DNA of 64,000 nucleotides from a virus. Positions 9,453 through 18,500 of the stretch are shown here, piece after piece. The stretch is taken from the IMG/VR virus record IMGVR_UViG_3300032360_000001, positions 1 to 64,000 of that record, one strand, 5' to 3'. Positions within the stretch are counted from its first letter, which is position 1. Each line of letters starts with the position of its first letter. The position numbers were made by a program, and so were the translations under genes. The notes below the pieces were generated by a model. The model ran no database searches. It saw only the letters and a program-made list of their open reading frames with translations, and had not been told where the DNA came from.

Positions 9453-10369
9453 TAATGGTACCTCCTAAGCGTGTACGAGGCTTTTGCGAAATCGTTTGTG
9501 TCTACAGATATGTCCGCGCTTTCTATTTTCATTCCTGAAAAATCAAATTCCATAAAATGCGAAGAAGTGTCGCATAAACCACTTAATGGTTCAATTCTTA
9601 CCCTAGGTGGAGACTCGGCGTCGTATTCATTAAAATATGATCCGTCCTCTAGCTGTCCACTAAATAAAGCCCATCCGCTTTCTCCGTAAAAAGTAACCGG
9701 ATGAGAGTCTGGCCCTTGACCGTCTACATTTATAGAGCAGGTATCTTTAACCACACTCGCGGTCTCCTCTGCGGTTAGAAGTTGTACTTGTTTCGGGTAT
9801 TTTTGCCCCAACACGTAAACTGGATTTATTACCCCCCTAAAATCATAGGAAAAATCATAGACTGGAGCCAATATTGTCCCATCGCTGGCGAGAAGGGACG
9901 TTGTCCAAGAGTGAGCCAAGCCGCTAAAGCTTTCCGCGTACCCTTTGTCAACTATACCTGATCGCTTGATTACCGTACCCGTGGGTGGCACAAACCCCAC
10001 GTATGAAGCGTTAGCTCTGACCAACTCGTTTGATGACACACTTACATTGTAGCTATCTAAGAAGTAGACTCCAGTTACCCCAGCCACGCCTATTACATTC
10101 GGCGGGATATCGTGATAATTTGGGTTTACCGTGTTGTGAACCAAGCTCAAGTAATCTAAAACATTTGCGTAAACCGGATCTTTTTCAACCTCTAAGTAGT
10201 AAGAAAAGCGCACAGCAGCTGCATATTGTCCGTCTGGATCGGATCCTTCCGCGAGGTTTTTGCCCATAGCGCGGACAGCGACAATGGCATTAGAAGTAGA
10301 CAGCGATACCTGCTCGGCCATTACCCCTGTACCGTTTACCACTACATCGCAATTATTGAAAAAAATCAT
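9452..10369 (-). CDS. tail-tube-like protein, paralogue 2
   Basis: A 305-residue protein. It starts with IFFNNCDVVVNG, and contains VRFSYYLEVEKDPVYANVL, an Ig-like strand series around SYNVSVSSNELVRANASYVGF and a second-half phrase YDFSYDFRGVINPVYVLG. That last phrase closely parallels the FSYSMDVKPVYNLV stretch of the downstream neighbour. This supports a shared tube-protein ancestry and a two-fold internal layout. A GTGTAATT motif lies 27 nt upstream of its start. It probably acts as a tail shaft or distal-tail ring component; specialised function is unknown. Confidence 0.6.
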   Translation of the reverse strand: MIFFNNCDVVVNGTGVMAEQVSLSTSNAIVAVRAMGKNLAEGSDPDGQYAAAVRFSYYLEVEKDPVYANVLDYLSLVHNTVNPNYHDIPPNVIGVAGVTGVYFLDSYNVSVSSNELVRANASYVGFVPPTGTVIKRSGIVDKGYAESFSGLAHSWTTSLLASDGTILAPVYDFSYDFRGVINPVYVLGQKYPKQVQLLTAEETASVVKDTCSINVDGQGPDSHPVTFYGESGWALFSGQLEDGSYFNEYDAESPPRVRIEPLSGLCDTSSHFMEFDFSGMKIESADISVDTNDFAKASYTLRRYH

Positions 10370-10396
10370 TTACCAAAAACCTTGTGCCTCTTTATC

Positions 10397-10404
10397 AATT
10401 ACAC
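10397..10404 (-). promoter_or_regulatory. GTGTAATT late-promoter-like octamer
   Basis: The minus strand reads GTGTAATTGATAAAG, 27 nt before the ATG of the 305-residue tube-like gene, inside a 41-bp intergenic gap. It matches the octamer seen before other tail and neck genes in this window. Promoter function is inferred from position and recurrence. Confidence 0.45.
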
Positions 10405-10410
10405 TGGAAA

Positions 10411-11364
10411 TTAGTTAGTAATTGTAACTAATTGTGGAGTATTGAGGTTTCCGGTCTCGGTCAGAAGGTTCTCTATGTATACCTTATATCTGGCTTGTAT
10501 TTTTAAGTTATTATTAACGTCTACTGAGTAATTTTCACCTACTAAAGTAGCTCCCGTGAAATTAAATTGCGTTATTACTTGATAGGTTTGGTAGTCTTTT
10601 ATTCTAACATCAAAATTCTTAAGTTTTGCTTTGCATGGATACCCCCTGAATGTGCTCCCCGAGTACCCCACGTCAGAGCCATTGACCTCAATTGTGAAAT
10701 CTGCTGTTGCCACCACGGGATAGTCTATTTCCACGGAAAATGGACTCCTTCTTCCTATTTTATAATAATCTTTCCTTGGTATATCTAGCCCCAATGTGAA
10801 ATTATTTACAATATTGGCGTCAAAATCATCCATTGTTATCTCAACGCTTGTCGGGGCACCAATTCTGTATCCCCCATCACCCGGATTATCTGCGAATCCT
10901 GTGGGCGCGGTTTGGGCAACGGTTGAACCAGTTATATACCTCAATTCTTGCACTGCTTGGGCTGGTAGCGACCCAGATGGAATTTTTCCCATATCCCCCA
11001 CTACCCTAAAGGTTCCGTTTACTTCAGGTAATGCGTCGACGGCGCATGATAGGGTGTATCTTGTCAAATACCCCGAATAAAAACTATAAAACCTAGTGGA
11101 ATCTTTCCTATCGTCGGTTATAAACCCATTGAACCCCCCGCTATGTATACATTTCACAAGGGGATCAGTATCCACAACCAGCGTATTGATTGAAAAATCC
11201 CCTATTTGTGGCCCTTGCGGAACTACGATGGAATTTGATTGGCCTATGAATTCAAGCGGCGATTCTGGTATTTGCCAATTATACGATAAGGACTGCGCTC
11301 CATGTACCTGCCCAGACCCTATAAAAACCTCCTGTTTCTCTCTATTGACTATCTTAAATGCCAT
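10411..11364 (-). CDS. tail-tube-like protein, paralogue 1
   Basis: A 317-residue protein. It aligns by eye with the major tail tube protein in order and spacing: a SLSYNWQIPESPLEF strand matches ANYSFNIPRTDINQF; SGYLTRYTLSCAVDALP matches GNGFITSYTTECSVGNFP; LGLDIPRKDYYKIGRRSPFSVEIDYP matches ISLDMAREPINRLGSRFAFSREITFP; and LKNFDVRIKD matches LKNCKVNSQ. It is the first gene of a minus-strand group facing the tail-tip genes across a 66-bp divergent gap, with GTGTAATA 7 nt upstream of its ATG. It may be a tail-end or tip-proximal tube ring; major or minor status cannot be read from sequence. Confidence 0.7.
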   Translation of the reverse strand: MAFKIVNREKQEVFIGSGQVHGAQSLSYNWQIPESPLEFIGQSNSIVVPQGPQIGDFSINTLVVDTDPLVKCIHSGGFNGFITDDRKDSTRFYSFYSGYLTRYTLSCAVDALPEVNGTFRVVGDMGKIPSGSLPAQAVQELRYITGSTVAQTAPTGFADNPGDGGYRIGAPTSVEITMDDFDANIVNNFTLGLDIPRKDYYKIGRRSPFSVEIDYPVVATADFTIEVNGSDVGYSGSTFRGYPCKAKLKNFDVRIKDYQTYQVITQFNFTGATLVGENYSVDVNNNLKIQARYKVYIENLLTETGNLNTPQLVTITN

Positions 11365-11371
11365 CGAATAC

Positions 11372-11379
11372 TATTACAC
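11372..11379 (-). promoter_or_regulatory. GTGTAATA late-promoter-like octamer
   Basis: The minus strand reads GTGTAATAGTATTCG directly before the ATG of the 317-residue tube-like gene, with 7 nt between motif and start. It sits in the divergent gap 11365-11430 and is paired with a plus-strand copy 20 bp away. Confidence 0.45.
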
Positions 11380-11399
11380 TGCATATATTTGGCTACTAC

Positions 11400-11407
11400 G
11401 TGTAAAT
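11400..11407 (+). promoter_or_regulatory. GTGTAAAT late-promoter-like octamer for the tail-tip operon
   Basis: The plus strand reads GTGTAAATAAATC, 23 nt before the ATG of the M-like gene, with an AGGAAAAAGG ribosome-binding stretch between them. It is the only non-coding gap ahead of the plus-strand genes, so it probably drives the whole M-L-K-K-I-J group. Confidence 0.5.
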
Positions 11408-11430
11408 AAATCAGGAAAAAGGCGTGGCGT

Positions 11431-11976
11431 ATGGGTACTAACATTTATAATATAGAAGAGTTCAATGCTGGAACAGAATATAAGAAAAACGACATAGTCT
11501 GGTACGACCTTACGGTAAGTTCTAAAACACGCAAATACTATTGGTATGCCTCTGTTCCCGGGGTGCTTAGCGCACCGTCGCTTTCAAACCACCAGTGGGC
11601 GGGAGTAAAATTTGACAGCGTCAAAACCACAACCAACAAGCCGCATTTTTGGTGGAAGCCTTCCTATAATTTTACCATAGAAAATAAACCGAGAGTTATC
11701 CGTCATTCCTATGGAGACGGCTACGAACAAAGAGTTATCGATGGCATAGAAAGCGTTCTGTTAAGAGCCACGATTAACTTCGAGACTAGAGACGCGGCTG
11801 AAGCTAAAGCAATTACCCATTTTTTTCACATGAGAAAAGCTCAGGAATCTTTCCTGTGCATGCTCCCCGCACCGTATAATATTGATAAATTGTATGTCGC
11901 CAGAGATTGGGGCGTGACTTTCAATTTCTATGACAATTATACCATACGAGCAACCTTCGAAGAAGTAACAAACTAA
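11431..11976 (+). CDS. minor tail protein M homologue with N-terminal CBM5/12-like module
   Basis: A 181-residue protein. Residues about 70-181 match the lambda gpM family: KPRVIRHSYGDGYEQRVIDGI, then a FETRDAAEAKAITHFF helix and a WGVTFNFYDNYTIRATFEEV end. The family forms the ring that joins tube to tip. Residues 1-60 (GTEYKKNDIVWYD, KYYWYAS, HQWAG) look like a small chitin-binding (CBM5/12) type module absent from lambda gpM. The ATG has a good upstream AGGAAAAAGG. It is first in the plus-strand tail-tip operon and 9 bp precede the L-like gene. Confidence 0.8.
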   Translation: MGTNIYNIEEFNAGTEYKKNDIVWYDLTVSSKTRKYYWYASVPGVLSAPSLSNHQWAGVKFDSVKTTTNKPHFWWKPSYNFTIENKPRVIRHSYGDGYEQRVIDGIESVLLRATINFETRDAAEAKAITHFFHMRKAQESFLCMLPAPYNIDKLYVARDWGVTFNFYDNYTIRATFEEVTN

Positions 11977-11985
11977 CACCATAAC

Positions 11986-13269
11986 ATGTCAAGTGATAAA
12001 AAATTAAGCGATTTCTCTAAGGTCAGAATAGATAAAACAAAACATTCTGCGAAAAAAATTATTAGCGAGATGGGTAGGGTTGCCCCGTCTTCTGTCGTGA
12101 CTCTATACGAAATAGATTTAGAAGATTTGCTGATAGACGAAAACATGCCCTATCTCGAAACTACTTTAGCCGGAGAAGCCGTTTTCAGATTCCACAACAA
12201 CCTAAAGCTTACTAAACAAAAATTATACTGGAAGGGCGAAGAGTACCATCCCTTACCTGTGTACGTGGAGGGGTTCGACAGCAATACGAGGGGCTCCGCA
12301 CCCACCCCTAGAATGAGTATGGTGGCGAATGAAAAAGATGACAACCAATCGATGTTCAGGTCCTTTAAGCTAATGGTAAGACAGCTAGATGATCTAATTG
12401 GCGCTAAGGTAACAAGAGTAAGGACCTTTGCTAAATACCTCGACGTGAAAAACTTTTACGATATTCAACAAGGAGGAGGAAGGGTTACCTTGGGCGACGA
12501 CACTTTAATACCCGAAGGGTTTACGCCAGACCCATTAGCGGAATTCCCTAGGGAAATATTTTTCATAAACAGAAAAAGCGTAGAGAACAAAAATGGATTA
12601 GAATTCGAGTTGGGTTCTTTTATTGATTTTGAAAGTCTAAAGCTCCCAACCAGACTGGTTATTTCAAGGTATTGTCAATTTCAGTATAGGGGAGAGGGTT
12701 GCATTTATGAATACCAGAGCAACGGAGACGTCATGACCGACGACCAACTTATCTCGGCCTTTGGCACGGATAGTACTAACGAACTTAAATTTCCTTGCAA
12801 AGCTCCCCCTATAGCAGACGAAAATGACGAGCTTTTCACAGACGAACTCGACGTAAACTACAACCCACAACAACAGGCAACAGCGTATGATCCTGCTAGC
12901 AGCTATACTATAGGGCAAAATATTTATTTAACTAAAAATGATATAAAATATTATTTTATAGCGAAAGGAACCGTGCCCGCCGCTGAAGGGGGAACTTTAT
13001 CGACAATTCCACCCAACAACAATTACTGGCTGGAAGACAAGTGTTCCAAAACAATAAAAGGGTGCAAATTAAGATGGTCAGACGAGTACAAAAAGCACAC
13101 AGATATACGTGTTTTCGGCGCAGCCACAGATACAATGATTGGCACCTCAACTACCTGCGGCGTCTACTCAATGAGTAACCCATGCGGTGGCTGCGGCACA
13201 AATACGCATGCCGGTTGCTTACCATTTGGGGGTTTTCCTGCCGTCGAAAAACTAGCTGGTGGAGCTTAA
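11986..13269 (+). CDS. minor tail protein L homologue (iron-sulfur type), enlarged
   Basis: A 427-residue protein, roughly twice the usual length of lambda gpL. It has the family order: TLYEIDLEDL near residue 40, the SMVANE/DLIGAKVTRVRTF core, then RYCQFQYRGEGCIYE, CSKTIKGCKLRW and the conserved GCLPFGGFPAVEKL end. In lambda gpL four cysteines bind a [4Fe-4S] cluster; the CxxxxxxxxC and CxxxxxxC pairs here are the likely equivalents. Between the two pairs lies an insert of about 120 residues that contains a second CBM5/12-like stretch (YDPASSYTIGQNIYL, KYYFIAKG, NNYWLED). It is expected to sit at the tail tip next to M. Confidence 0.85.
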   Translation: MSSDKKLSDFSKVRIDKTKHSAKKIISEMGRVAPSSVVTLYEIDLEDLLIDENMPYLETTLAGEAVFRFHNNLKLTKQKLYWKGEEYHPLPVYVEGFDSNTRGSAPTPRMSMVANEKDDNQSMFRSFKLMVRQLDDLIGAKVTRVRTFAKYLDVKNFYDIQQGGGRVTLGDDTLIPEGFTPDPLAEFPREIFFINRKSVENKNGLEFELGSFIDFESLKLPTRLVISRYCQFQYRGEGCIYEYQSNGDVMTDDQLISAFGTDSTNELKFPCKAPPIADENDELFTDELDVNYNPQQQATAYDPASSYTIGQNIYLTKNDIKYYFIAKGTVPAAEGGTLSTIPPNNNYWLEDKCSKTIKGCKLRWSDEYKKHTDIRVFGAATDTMIGTSTTCGVYSMSNPCGGCGTNTHAGCLPFGGFPAVEKLAGGA

Positions 13270-14006
13270 TGATGAAAGACTACATTAAAAAACATATAAG
13301 AGACCACGCTCTAGAAGAGTCACCCTACGAGTGCTGTGGAATTTTATACCAAGAGGAGGACTCCCTTCGGCTTAAAGCTTTAAGATGTAGAAATATAGCC
13401 GAAAACAAACGCATGATGTTTTCAATTGATCCAAGCGACTACTTGAAAGCCGCGAATTTTGGCGAAATAATTTCCTTTTATCACTCACACATAAACAGTA
13501 GTGAATTTTCTGATTACGACAAAATACAAAGCGAACACCACGAAATAAAATTCATAATGTATAGCCTTAAGAGTCAAAAGTTCAAAGAATACGAACCAAA
13601 GGGGTGTGAGTCTTTTTACATAGGTAGAGACTTTTGTTTGGGAAAAAATGATTGTTATACTTTAGGGCGTGATTACTACAAAGAAGAATTAAATATTGAT
13701 TTGCCAGAAAAAGAAAGGAACTTCGAGTATATCACATCAAACCCAAGTTGGTTTACCGATGGCTATTCCGAGGAAGGGTTTAAAACTGTCCTAGAGGGAG
13801 AAGTTACCGACGGATCTATACTAAAAAAACACGACGCAATCCTAATGAAATGCTATGGAAAGAGGAACCCCAGTCATGGCGCTATTTATGTTGGTAATGA
13901 TTTAATTTTACACCACCAAATAAATTGCTACTCCAGAATCGAAGAGTACAATAAAGAATTTAAAAAAAGAACCACACACGTACTTAGACACGAAAGTCAA
14001 TTTTGA
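13269..14006 (+). CDS. tail assembly protein K homologue, copy 1 (JAMM plus NlpC/P60)
   Basis: The start is taken as the ATG at 13269, which overlaps the L stop as TAATG; a longer frame from 13182 would run through the end of the L gene. The 245-residue product begins with a JAB/MPN domain: ECCGILY, then SFYHSHINSSEFSDYD carrying His-x-His and the Ser-x-x-Asp of the metal site, with six rather than the usual seven residues between. The second half is NlpC/P60-like: NDCYTLGRDYY provides the Cys nucleophile, SHGAIYVGNDLILHH the His region. In lambda, K processes or assembles the tip, and its P60 domain cleaves peptidoglycan-type bonds. It overlaps the next gene by 4 bp. Confidence 0.85.
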   Translation: MMKDYIKKHIRDHALEESPYECCGILYQEEDSLRLKALRCRNIAENKRMMFSIDPSDYLKAANFGEIISFYHSHINSSEFSDYDKIQSEHHEIKFIMYSLKSQKFKEYEPKGCESFYIGRDFCLGKNDCYTLGRDYYKEELNIDLPEKERNFEYITSNPSWFTDGYSEEGFKTVLEGEVTDGSILKKHDAILMKCYGKRNPSHGAIYVGNDLILHHQINCYSRIEEYNKEFKKRTTHVLRHESQF

Positions 14007-14857
14007 AAATAACAAAAAAAGTCAAAGAAAGCATCAAGAAACATTCCTTGGAAGAATCTCCAAACGAATGCTGTGGTATTGTTTTGAAAAATAATGGTCG
14101 TTTTATTACCAAAAAATGTAAAAATATATCAGAAAACCCCACCTATCATTGCGTCGTCTCCGAAGAAGATTTAAAAAATAAAATTGGGGATTCAGATCTT
14201 TTTGCTATTTACCATTCTCATTTTGATGAAAAAGAGCTATCTTGGGCTGATAAAAACGAAGGCGAAAGATTAAAAACAAACATTATTCTTTATTGCGTCA
14301 AGGATGATTGTTTCGATTCTCACGAGCCAGATGGTTTTGTCGCTCCTTTTGTGGGCAGAGAATGGACTTCGGGTATTACCACATGTATAGATTTGTTGGA
14401 GGACTACTATCGAAAACTCTTTAACATAGGACTTACTGGACACGAAAAATTTTTACTGCCCATAATTGAGGAAGCTCGTAGCGGATCATTATCACGGCTG
14501 GAGGGATCATGCGCCATGTCCTTGTTTTTTAAATCCGCAGAAGATAGCGAGGAAGGAAGACGCCTAAAAAAAATGATTGAAAAGTATAAGAAAATCCCTG
14601 CATATTTAAATTTTCTCAAACACAACGAATTTTATGAAGTTAAAGCTCTCGAAAAACATGACGTAATTTTAACTAAAACTTGGAACGAAAAATGGAACAA
14701 AAAATACAACATATACCATGGAATACACTCTATGGTCTATCTTGGCGACGGCAAGGTATTGCATCACCCATGGAAACAGACCTCAAGAATAGAAAAGCTC
14801 AATACTAATCATAAACTAGCTATAACAAACATTTTAAGACATGAAAAAGCCCGTTGA
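14003..14857 (+). CDS. tail assembly protein K homologue, copy 2 (JAMM plus NlpC/P60)
   Basis: It starts with TTG inside a TTGA overlap with the stop of copy 1; no in-frame ATG lies early enough. The 284-residue product repeats the layout of copy 1: NECCGIVL, then AIYHSHFDEKELSWAD with the same HSH and SxxD, then TTCIDLLEDYY (Cys) and YHGIHSMVYLGDGKVLHHP (His). Between the two NlpC/P60 motifs it has about 50 additional residues (around 150-210), rich in Lys and Glu. Both sets of catalytic residues survive, so neither copy appears to be a dead duplicate. The last 17 bp overlap the I-like gene. Confidence 0.85.
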   Translation: MKITKKVKESIKKHSLEESPNECCGIVLKNNGRFITKKCKNISENPTYHCVVSEEDLKNKIGDSDLFAIYHSHFDEKELSWADKNEGERLKTNIILYCVKDDCFDSHEPDGFVAPFVGREWTSGITTCIDLLEDYYRKLFNIGLTGHEKFLLPIIEEARSGSLSRLEGSCAMSLFFKSAEDSEEGRRLKKMIEKYKKIPAYLNFLKHNEFYEVKALEKHDVILTKTWNEKWNKKYNIYHGIHSMVYLGDGKVLHHPWKQTSRIEKLNTNHKLAITNILRHEKAR

Positions 14858-15533
14858 AATTAAACTCCACGGAAAACTGGGGAGAAAAACAGGAATGAAA
14901 ACTTGGAACTTGCACGTGCAAAGCGTCTCGGAAGCGCTACATGCAATTAATAAACTGTCAGACGGCAAGCTATTCAGACAACTCGGTAGAGAGCAGAAGA
15001 AAAATCAAAAATTTAAAATATTAATTAATGATGAGCCATGGAAATCAGACTCAGATGTTCGACTTGATCGCATATATGACGACGAAGCCGAATCACGAAA
15101 GCAACTAGAACTTATAAATAATTCCGAGCTTAAGATTAAAAACCCCAAGCTAAAAAAAATAGATATAGTTCCCGTGGTTGAGGGGGCGGATGAAGTTTTT
15201 ACTATAATTTTTGCTATTATAATTATTATCGTAGGCTTTATGGTTATAGCAGCAGGCCATGCTGAGATTGGAGCGCAGATAATAATGGCTGGAATTGGCC
15301 TTTTGGCCGCGGGTATAGCAGCATTACTTATGGAACCCCCCGAAATGGACGAACTGAAGAATTTCGAGGGGGCCACATCAGCTTCCTACCTATTTAATGG
15401 TCCAGTAAACATCGTAAAAGAAGGTGGTCCCGTACCCATTTGCTACGGCGAACTTTTATGCGGTAGTCAGACACTTGCCGCTTATTATGATATATACGAC
15501 GTAGAAGCAGCGTCAAGCTCAATAAGTAACTAA
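14841..15533 (+). CDS. tail assembly protein I homologue
   Basis: A 230-residue protein. Residues 1-110 form a ubiquitin-like/ThiS-like N-terminal domain (IKLHGKLGRKTG...WNLHVQSVSEALHAI, FKILINDEPW), as in lambda gpI. It is followed by strongly hydrophobic segments at about 118-140 (FTIIFAIIIIIVGFMVIAAG) and 145-165 and ends with the family phrase GPVPICYGELLCGSQ. In lambda, I helps assemble or load J and is not found in the mature virion. It sits directly between K and J in lambda order and ends 4 bp before J. Confidence 0.85.
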   Translation: MKKPVEIKLHGKLGRKTGMKTWNLHVQSVSEALHAINKLSDGKLFRQLGREQKKNQKFKILINDEPWKSDSDVRLDRIYDDEAESRKQLELINNSELKIKNPKLKKIDIVPVVEGADEVFTIIFAIIIIIVGFMVIAAGHAEIGAQIIMAGIGLLAAGIAALLMEPPEMDELKNFEGATSASYLFNGPVNIVKEGGPVPICYGELLCGSQTLAAYYDIYDVEAASSSISN

Positions 15534-15537
15534 TCAA

Positions 15538-18500
15538 ATGAAAAGAAAGCCCAAAATCAAGAAGACGAGATACCCTATCACGCTTGGGCCTAATGGAGAA
15601 ATTCAATTCTTTAAGGGGGGCGGAGGAGGGTCTCAACCAAATCCCAGAGATGTTGTTCACGAGCCGGAAGGAGTAGACACTCCTGAATTCCCTCGTCCAT
15701 CTGATGACGATTCTCAGGGTAAACCCCCGGGTGCGGTATCTCTTTCTACAGTAGAAGTCCTAGACTGCTTAGGCGAAGGCCCCATTGATGGGCTCACTTC
15801 GGGTTATTATCACAAGTCTGGTTACGTAGGAGAAACCGGCTACAGGTTGGTAAAATTTAAACCATACGTGTCTGGTACCGCTGCTCAGATTCAATCCGGG
15901 TGGGCCAGATCCGTATATTATAATGGCATACAGGTCCTATCACAAGCTGGCTATAGGAATTTTCAAAATGTTGATGTGACCCATTCTAAAGGTGAGCCCG
16001 CGGGTGAAAATTTAATATTAGATTCTAATTCCGAGGACACCTTGCAGATTCAAAGGTCTTTAGGGGAAAGACTACGTGGTCCGGAGCTTAAATATAAAGA
16101 TTCAAATTACTCCGCCGACTCCATGATTCTTAAACCCGGGGAGGACAGTCTCGGCAGAAGCGAGGGCCTCCCAAAATACTACAACATAACAAATAAAAGA
16201 TGCACAGCTTTCGTAATGGTTGTACGGGTGTCAATGCTCTCAGAGACCCTAATGACCGGGTCCACAGAGAAAGGCACTAAGACTGGAAAGGGTGACGTAA
16301 AGCAAACCTCCGTCACTTACCGCATAGACCACAAGCCATATTATTCTGACGACACAAAAAACACGGACTTCTTTCCGAGGAATAGCGCAGGCGACGTAGT
16401 GCAACAACCTCTTACTAACGTCACATCAAAAACAATTCGCGGTAAGATTACAGATGGGTATGCGCAGTCAACAAAAATAACTCCCAACCCCACTTCCTTT
16501 GGATCCCAGTACGGGTATTCCGACGTAACGGAAGATCCTGATTTTATAGGCTGGCGTATTGCCGTATATAGGGAGACCTTTGATTCTTTTAGGGGATCTT
16601 TAAGGAATCAAACCTTCGTCGATTCTCTCACTGAAATATACGAAGAAAAATTCTGCTACCCAACCTCCGCGTTTATAAGACACAAATTCAGAGCGGATAC
16701 ATTCGGGCAAGTTCCAGCAAGAACCCACCAGATAAGAGGGCTTCGAGTAAAGGTTCCGAACAACTACAACCCCATTATGCGCACATATGGGGGAATCCTA
16801 GGCGGTACCGCCGCTGGGCTTCCACCGGTGAACGAGGGAGACCCCCTGCTTGACACAACAACCACGGTTTGGGATGGAGACTGGAAGCGTCACGCTGCAG
16901 GCACTGAAGCAGGCAAGCTGAAAAAAGAATGGACAGATAACCCTGCTTGGATTTACTACGACATCATAACAAATAAAAGATACGGTTTAGGAAAATACAT
17001 CGGAGAAGATCGAGTCGATAAATGGTCGATGTTTAAAATCGCACAATATTGTGACGAGCTTGTCCCCAATGGCTTCACAGCGCAAGATTATGATGACGAA
17101 CCCGGTAAAGACTTTGGTGAAGCTAGATTTACAGCAAATATTTACATCGCCAACCAAGAAGACGCTTTTTCCGTAATCAATAATATTGCTAGCGTATTTA
17201 GGGGGCTTACTTTTTATAGCGCCGGTAAGCTTCAAGCAACGCATGATGCGCCCAAGGAACCGACGTACCTATTTAACAATTCAAATGTCATGGATGGCGA
17301 CTTTTTGTACAGTAGTTCCGCTAAGAAAGCCAGACATTCAGTTTGTCTAGTGAGATACAACGACGAAGCAAACAAGTACAAACCCAGCATAGAATATGTT
17401 GAGGACGTCGATTCTATCAAAAAATACGGAATAAGAGTCAAAGATGTAACCGCCTTTGGTACGACCTCAAAAACTCAAGCGCAAAGATGGGGACAGTGGA
17501 CCCTAGCAACTGAAAGGCTCGAAACAGAGACCTGCAACTTTACAGCAGGAATAGAAGGAGCTTATCTTCAGGCAGGTGATATTATTGCTACGTCAGACGA
17601 AAATAGGGGGACATATCAAGACGTAGCTACAAGGAGAAGAGGAGGAAGAGTCCTTAATTTTCAGATTTCTTCTGGTCGTAACATGGACGGTCAACCGAAC
17701 TGGACAGGGAGAGCAGTTCTTGATAGCTCGATATCTGGCTGGATCGATGGTGGTTCTTATTATTCAATACCCGAGGTTGGCCAAAAGGGTGAATTACATT
17801 TTAGCATCGTAACCCCCCCAGCGTATGGTGATCCTTTAACAAGCGATCTTAGTACAAGCGACTTGGCGAATCTTTATAGCAGAAAATCCGCCGTTCAGAA
17901 GCTTAGTTTCAGAAAAGCAGATGCTGGCGTTGGAACATCAGCCAACTTCGTGGGAGAAAGTGGCTGGGCCACCAATGACTTAATGGCCGATGGATCATTA
18001 TCAATTTCTGACTACGATAGAACATCCATTGAAAACCACACTATAATACATTTCACGGGGCTATATCATAACGGAACAAACGTACTCAACGACAAAGACT
18101 ACAACATAACAGGGTTCACGGGGTTACTTTACGACAACAACGGGAACGAACAATTAGCTCCTGACGGTTCCAACTATTCTGGGTTCGTAGAGAACCCGCC
18201 GGACAATTTTCTCTGGGCGGTGGAATACACAGGCGCTTTACTTCAGGGGCACGGCGGTAAACCAGATCGAGAGCTCTGGAAAATCATCGGGGTAGAAGAA
18301 AAAAATAATTTCAAATACGCAGTCCAATGCATTTCGCATGACCAGTCTAAGTTCGATTTTGTTGACAGACAATATGAGCCCCTCGTGGGGGAATCCATAG
18401 GCACCCCAAATGCCCCTACGTTCTCGTCTAATCCATTTACCATTACTCAGCTAGGTAGCCTAACAGCAAAAAAGGTTACGGTTAGATGGAACAAGCCAAG

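Noticed and set aside
13182-13268. Longer N-terminus for the first K-type protein
   Set aside because: It would lie wholly inside the end of the L gene in another frame and its residues (Trp/Arg/Cys-rich) do not resemble the family start, whereas the TAATG overlap at 13269 gives a normal JAMM domain start.
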